Assembly (NCBI GenBank): GCA_900542795.1
Contig: UQPD01000064.1
Location: 1-13,716, forward strand
Origin: an uncultured Prevotella sp.
Lineage (GTDB): Bacteria; Bacteroidota; Bacteroidia; Bacteroidales; Bacteroidaceae
Direction: 5' to 3'
Length of the DNA: 13,716 bases
Shown: piece by piece, positions 11,574-13,716 of the stretch
Position numbering within the stretch: the stretch's first letter is position 1
How the letters are laid out: each line of letters begins with the position of its first letter
Notes under the pieces: model-generated
What the model was told of the DNA's origin: nothing
The model's input: the letters and a program-made list of their open reading frames with translations, nothing else
Databases searched by the model: none
Made by a program: the position numbers and the translations under genes

Positions 11574-13619
11574 ATGAAACAACTAATTACACTATCCATT
11601 ATCCTTAGTTCTGCATTCCATGCCTACGCACAAGATGCAAACAAATCCGTTACGCTCAATGAGGTAACAGTTAAAGCAGCTAAGGTTGTAAACAAACCCG
11701 ATGGCGTGACCATCTATCCTACCGATGTACAGAAACAAGCTTCGAACAATGGCTATAGCTTGCTTCAAAATCTCACACTTGCCAATCTCCGTGTTGACAA
11801 CATAAACCATTCTATTTCCACCATAGACAATCGGGGGGACGTTCAACTTCGTGTAAATGGCATCATCGTAGGTAAACAAGAGATGTTAGCACTTAACCCC
11901 AAGGATATTGCAAAAATCAACTATATAAACAATCCAGGTGTTCGTTATGGTGAAGGTATCGCCTCTGTCATTGACATTATAATACGCAAAAACGAAAGTG
12001 GTTATACCATAGGCACAGATCTCACCTCAGCACTTACCACCTTACAAGGCGAAGGCATGGTCTATGGTAAATGGAATCATGGCAAAAGCGAATGGACTAT
12101 TTCGCATGATATGTGTGGGTATCGAAGCCAAGGTGCCAAAAGCATACAGTTTGCTAAATATACCTTAACTGATGGCAGCACCTATACCATCGAGCGAAAT
12201 GATGTGGAAACACTTCGAAAATCTATTGCACATGATGCTAAATTAACCTATAATTGGGCAGATTCTACAGCAACAGTTTTTCAAATCTCATTGAGTGAAG
12301 CATTTAACAACATTCCCAATAACTATAATATAAAGGACATTGTTGAAGGCACTCGCCAATACAAGGCAACAAGCAGAGAAAAGAACAAAAGCTATTCGCC
12401 TGTATTAGACATGTATTTTTGTCGTCAACTTACCCCGCGTCAGTCCTTTACTGCTAATGCCGTAGGAACTTACATCTCCACCCGAACCAATAGTTTCAAC
12501 AACGAAGGTAATACTTACCAGTATGATGTGAATGGCAAAACAGCTTCATTGCTTACTGAGGCAATTTACGAAAACAACCTCAAACCTTTTACGCTATCTA
12601 CGGGGGTGAACTATAGTTATAAATACATCCAAAACAAGTATATAGGTGATGCTTCCTCTTTAACCCAAACCAACAACAATAGCCTGTATGCCTTTGGCGA
12701 AATCAAGGGCATGCTCAAACATTTGCGTTATACATTGGGCATGGGTGCAAGTTACATCCATTACACACAGAACAATCACGAGTACAACTTCTGGACTTTC
12801 CGTCCTAAGGTGTCGTTAACATACCATATCAAAAATAGTTTGCAACTGAGTTATACTTATCAGATGCAAGACAAAACATCACGTATAGCTATGACAAGCG
12901 ATGCCATGATTCGCACCAATAGCATGGAATGGACTGTAGGTAATCCCGATTTAAAACCTTCGCACGACATGGATCACCGATTGCAGTTGTCGTATAACAC
13001 CAATCGTTTGCAAACCTTTATTGAAGGCTACTACAAGCAATGCCTCAAACCGAACATGGCTCACTATGAACGGACAGAAGACAATCAATTCATCTATACG
13101 CAGATTAACCAAAAAGAGATAGACGTATTAAATGTGATGGCATATATTAGCTATTGGCTCTTGCCCGAAAAACTTCAGTTTGCCACCTATGGCGGTATAA
13201 ACAGATGCTTTAATTTCGGTAACGACTATACGCATTGCCATACTTCGTGGTTTTATGTTGGTAGCATCACGGCATATCTCGGCAAATGCACGTTACAAGG
13301 ATACATTGACAATGGCAACACATTTTTTGAAGGTGAATCAAAAGCTTTCAGTGGAGCTTACGCTGTATTAAAAGCATCCTACGCATGGCAAAATTGGCAA
13401 ATATCCATGTCATGGGCTAACCCATTCAGCAACAACTACAAGGCATACGAAAACGAACTTTTCAACCGCAATCTCTACAAACATACCATTGGCTATTCTA
13501 AAGGCAATGGCAACCAAGTTTCACTTAACATCTCATGGCGACTAAGCAAAGGAAGCAAACATAAATCGGCAGAAAAGAGAATAAACCTAAGTGACACCGA
13601 TAATGGCATTATAAAATAA
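11574..13619 (+). CDS. TonB-receptor-like outer-membrane beta-barrel protein
   Basis: This is a 681-residue protein of the outer-membrane beta-barrel/TonB-dependent-receptor-like group common in Bacteroidetes. A signal peptide (1-19, cleavage likely after AYA) is followed by a short TonB-box-like segment, SVTLNEVTVKA (25-35), and a plug-like domain to about 138 (PDGVTIYPT, LRVNGIIVG, INNPGVRYGEGIASVIDIIIR). The remainder is alternating aromatic-rich strands, for example NSLQLSYTYQMQDKT and GNPDLKPSHDMDHRLQLSY, a typical late-barrel motif. It lacks the N-terminal carboxypeptidase-like domain of many SusC proteins, and no SusD partner follows, so a polysaccharide uptake role is not indicated. 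After the final strand (VSLNISWRL) a basic tail runs to a polar end, DTDNGIIK, rather than the aromatic C-terminus usual for barrels. Six cysteines are present (181, 283, 490, 545, 555, 572). The substrate is unknown. The upstream gene probably regulates it. Confidence 0.85.
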   Translation: MKQLITLSIILSSAFHAYAQDANKSVTLNEVTVKAAKVVNKPDGVTIYPTDVQKQASNNGYSLLQNLTLANLRVDNINHSISTIDNRGDVQLRVNGIIVGKQEMLALNPKDIAKINYINNPGVRYGEGIASVIDIIIRKNESGYTIGTDLTSALTTLQGEGMVYGKWNHGKSEWTISHDMCGYRSQGAKSIQFAKYTLTDGSTYTIERNDVETLRKSIAHDAKLTYNWADSTATVFQISLSEAFNNIPNNYNIKDIVEGTRQYKATSREKNKSYSPVLDMYFCRQLTPRQSFTANAVGTYISTRTNSFNNEGNTYQYDVNGKTASLLTEAIYENNLKPFTLSTGVNYSYKYIQNKYIGDASSLTQTNNNSLYAFGEIKGMLKHLRYTLGMGASYIHYTQNNHEYNFWTFRPKVSLTYHIKNSLQLSYTYQMQDKTSRIAMTSDAMIRTNSMEWTVGNPDLKPSHDMDHRLQLSYNTNRLQTFIEGYYKQCLKPNMAHYERTEDNQFIYTQINQKEIDVLNVMAYISYWLLPEKLQFATYGGINRCFNFGNDYTHCHTSWFYVGSITAYLGKCTLQGYIDNGNTFFEGESKAFSGAYAVLKASYAWQNWQISMSWANPFSNNYKAYENELFNRNLYKHTIGYSKGNGNQVSLNISWRLSKGSKHKSAEKRINLSDTDNGIIK

Positions 13620-13716
13620 GGTGTGTTATAGGAAGGTGTGAATATTTATTGTAAGTAGGTGTTCAAAATTAGTTTATATTGAATTGTCGTATTGTTTTGT
13701 TCCTACAGTTGTCTTG
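13620..13716. other. Window end downstream of the barrel gene
   Basis: No terminator, promoter or gene start is recognisable in these 97 A/T-rich bases, and no adapter sequence is present at this end. Confidence 0.5.

Noticed and set aside
11564..11608. Upstream ATG before the barrel gene (ATGGTGCAA)
   Set aside because: It is out of frame with the barrel, soon reaches a stop, and lies ten bases before the ATG that opens a clear signal peptide.
13640..13716. Possible CRISPR repeat or terminator near the window end
   Set aside because: No repeated unit or stem with a U-tract could be found in the short remaining sequence.

Overview
The window looks like a stretch of chromosome from a Prevotella-like member of the Bacteroidales. 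The evidence is the housekeeping proteins, which resemble Bacteroides/Prevotella orthologues as I know them, promoters of the Bacteroidetes type (TTTG near -33 and TAnnTTTG near -7), start codons without Shine-Dalgarno sequences, and a SusC/TonB-receptor-like outer-membrane barrel. The genus is an inference from memory. Every gene is on the + strand. Bases 1-53 are not genomic: they are Illumina Nextera (P7/i7/transposase-end) adapter, so the first gene is cut at a contig end and its apparent N-terminus is artificial.

Layout. 55-999: C-terminal part of a TPR-repeat protein. 1096-6101: the leucine operon, comprising a promoter, a 22-codon leucine-rich leader peptide, an antiterminator/terminator pair, then leuA, leuC, leuD and leuB. 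LeuA makes 2-isopropylmalate, LeuCD isomerises it, and LeuB oxidises it to the leucine precursor. The leader gives a coherent ribosome-mediated attenuation model. Between leuA and leuC lie a perfect 17-bp hairpin and a 7-bp tandem repeat that runs up to the leuC start. leuD and leuB overlap by 32 bp.

6102-6560: a non-coding spacer with an imperfect hairpin and an array of four 22-bp units. 6561-10495: the conserved translation cluster thrS, infC, rpmI, rplT. thrS has its own promoter and terminator. infC-rpmI-rplT start from a second promoter, have two long spacers with hairpins (possible ribosomal-protein feedback leaders), and end at a strong terminator. A second array of 22-bp-phased repeats follows at 10531-10619; it has the same frame as the first array but a different core palindrome.

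10655-13619: a two-gene accessory module. The first gene encodes a membrane protein with two predicted transmembrane segments, a cysteine-containing periplasmic segment and a C-terminal OmpR-type winged-helix DNA-binding domain. The second encodes a 681-residue outer-membrane beta-barrel of the TonB-receptor-like type. Between them are four TGTCA boxes spaced exactly 11 bp apart, ending just upstream of the barrel gene's -33 element. This arrangement suggests a membrane-embedded one-component regulator that directly activates its neighbour. Together with the leucine attenuator and the paired 22-bp arrays, it is the most interesting content of the window.
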